Assembly (NCBI GenBank): GCA_006227875.1
Contig: SBFI01000125.1
Span: forward strand, 1-6,669
Length of the DNA stretch: 6,669 bases
Direction: 5' to 3'
Source of the DNA: Acidobacteriota bacterium
GTDB taxonomy: Bacteria > Acidobacteriota > Thermoanaerobaculia > Multivoradales > JAHEKO01
Below the pieces are notes generated by a model, which was not told the origin of the DNA, made no database searches, and was given only the letters and a program-made list of their open reading frames with translations. Positions 6,186-6,669 of this stretch are shown one piece after another. Position numbers and translations under genes: made by a program. Numbering within the stretch: position 1 is the first letter of the stretch; each line of letters begins with the position of its first letter.

Positions 6186-6214
6186 TTGTGGCCATGCCCT
6201 CGCTTTTCTATACT
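6186..6214 (+). promoter_or_regulatory. Promoter of tRNA-Lys
   Basis: TTGTGG (6186-6191) and TATACT (6209-6214) are separated by exactly 17 bp. Transcription would start near 6221, some 14 nt before the mature tRNA 5' end. The T-rich patch around the -10 stands out from its surroundings. Confidence 0.7.
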
Positions 6215-6234
6215 TCCGCTTCTGAGATTGTGAC

Positions 6235-6310
6235 GGGCCGTTAGCTCAGTTGGTAGAGCCGCGGACTTTTAATCCGAAGGTCGTAGGTTCGATTCCTACA
6301 CGGCCCACCA
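6235..6310 (+). tRNA. tRNA-Lys (anticodon UUU)
   Basis: This is a 76-nt cloverleaf with CCA encoded (6308-6310). The acceptor stem GGGCCGT pairs perfectly with ACGGCCC. The D stem is GCTC/GAGC with AGTTGGTAGA in the loop, and the T arm is GTAGG-TTCGATT-CCTAC. The anticodon loop CTTTTAA carries UUU at 6268-6270, reading AAA and AAG lysine codons. The body closely resembles E. coli tRNA-Lys. Two oddities are C at position 26, where a purine is usual, and a G27/A43 mismatch at the top of the anticodon stem. It has its own promoter and is followed by 19 bp before the convergent minus-strand gene. Confidence 0.96.
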
Positions 6311-6329
6311 GTTTCAACTCCCAGCCAAC

Positions 6330-6669
6330 TCAGTCGTCCTGTTTCTCGTTGAGTCCATACTCCTTGTTGATCTCGTCATACGTGGGCTGAATCACGTCAC
6401 TCATGTCGTATTTGCCGCCGACTATAAAATCTGAATAAGGAATCCTTGCATTTGGATCAGGCAACTGCGGCTTTTCGGTGGGCAGAGGCGGCCAGACGTC
6501 TTCATCATAAATTGCCATCCGAACGCGAATATCGTCCTTGGTGATGTTCCACACCATGTAGTCTTCGGCGTAACTCAGCGGACCGTCGTAGGTTGTCCGG
6601 ACACGATCATTAATCCCGGCTGTGGTGTCAAAATCTTTAAAGAAGTGATAGGCCACGGCCATCCGCGGC
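6330..6669 (-). CDS. Hypothetical acidic protein, C-terminal part (may continue past the window edge)
   Basis: This minus-strand frame runs from the window edge to a TGA at 6332-6330. An ATG lies at 6662-6660, giving 110 residues, but the frame remains open for the last two codons before the edge. The gene may start there or further out. I do not recognise the family. The protein is acidic and rich in Asp, Tyr and Pro. It has a short amphipathic pattern (NITKDDIRVRMAIYDEDVWP), then a proline-rich stretch (LPTEKPQLPDPNARIP), and ends NEKQDD. No membrane segment or known catalytic motif is seen. GC is about half, clearly lower than in the neighbouring genes, and it uses A/T-ending codons (ATA, TTT, AAA, GAT) they tend to avoid. 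This may reflect transfer or simply different expression. It looks coding rather than random because it is the only long frame in this stretch. It converges on the tRNA gene. Confidence 0.55.
   Translation of the reverse strand, partial: PRMAVAYHFFKDFDTTAGINDRVRTTYDGPLSYAEDYMVWNITKDDIRVRMAIYDEDVWPPLPTEKPQLPDPNARIPYSDFIVGGKYDMSDVIQPTYDEINKEYGLNEKQDD

Noticed and set aside
1..6669. CRISPR array, insertion sequence or tandem repeats
   Set aside because: No regularly spaced longer repeats, no transposase-like frame and no terminal inverted repeats were seen.

Overview
The window is GC-rich, probably a little over 60 % except at its right end. It looks like the chromosome of a PHA-accumulating Gram-negative bacterium. 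The PhaR-type regulator, PhaF/PhaI-type phasin, AarF/UbiB kinase and PurA all have proteobacterial-grade sequences. The ArsA-like ATPase next to phaR would fit a deltaproteobacterial or myxococcal-type lineage, but I cannot fix the phylum by eye. No PHA synthase lies in the window.

Left part (1-2935, + strand): the C-terminal 200 residues of an ArsA/Get3-like ATPase end at 603. A short control region follows, with a very good sigma70-type promoter (TTGACT-N17-TATAAA). Three copies of a dyad close to TTGCCGC-N3-GCGGCAA start 30 and 33 bp apart, placed before the -35, between -35 and -10, and just after the predicted transcription start. This promoter drives phaR (PHA-responsive repressor), a phasin and a patatin-like lipase, with gaps of 33 and 13 bp. 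The likely logic is that free PhaR shuts its own operon. When polymer granules form, PhaR is titrated onto them, and phasin (granule coat) and the patatin protein (possible lipid or polymer hydrolase) are made.

Middle (2932-4787): an AarF/UbiB-family kinase-like membrane protein is encoded on the minus strand. It converges on the patatin gene so tightly that the two stop codons share a CTAG. Its start faces purA across about 140 bp. That gap holds a candidate purA promoter whose -10 is centred in a 7-bp inverted repeat.

Right part (4788-6669): purA (adenylosuccinate synthase, 454 aa, with all main motifs) is followed by a strong stand-alone promoter and a tRNA-Lys(UUU) gene with encoded CCA. 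Beyond it, on the minus strand, is the C-terminal part of an unrecognised acidic protein with visibly lower GC. The tRNA may therefore mark a boundary between core and acquired DNA, though no integrase or duplicated attachment site is visible.

The most interesting region is the ArsA-like/phaR/phasin/patatin neighbourhood with its three-operator promoter. It may be a granule-biogenesis module in which a Get3-like targeting ATPase and a lipase work beside the usual phasin and repressor.
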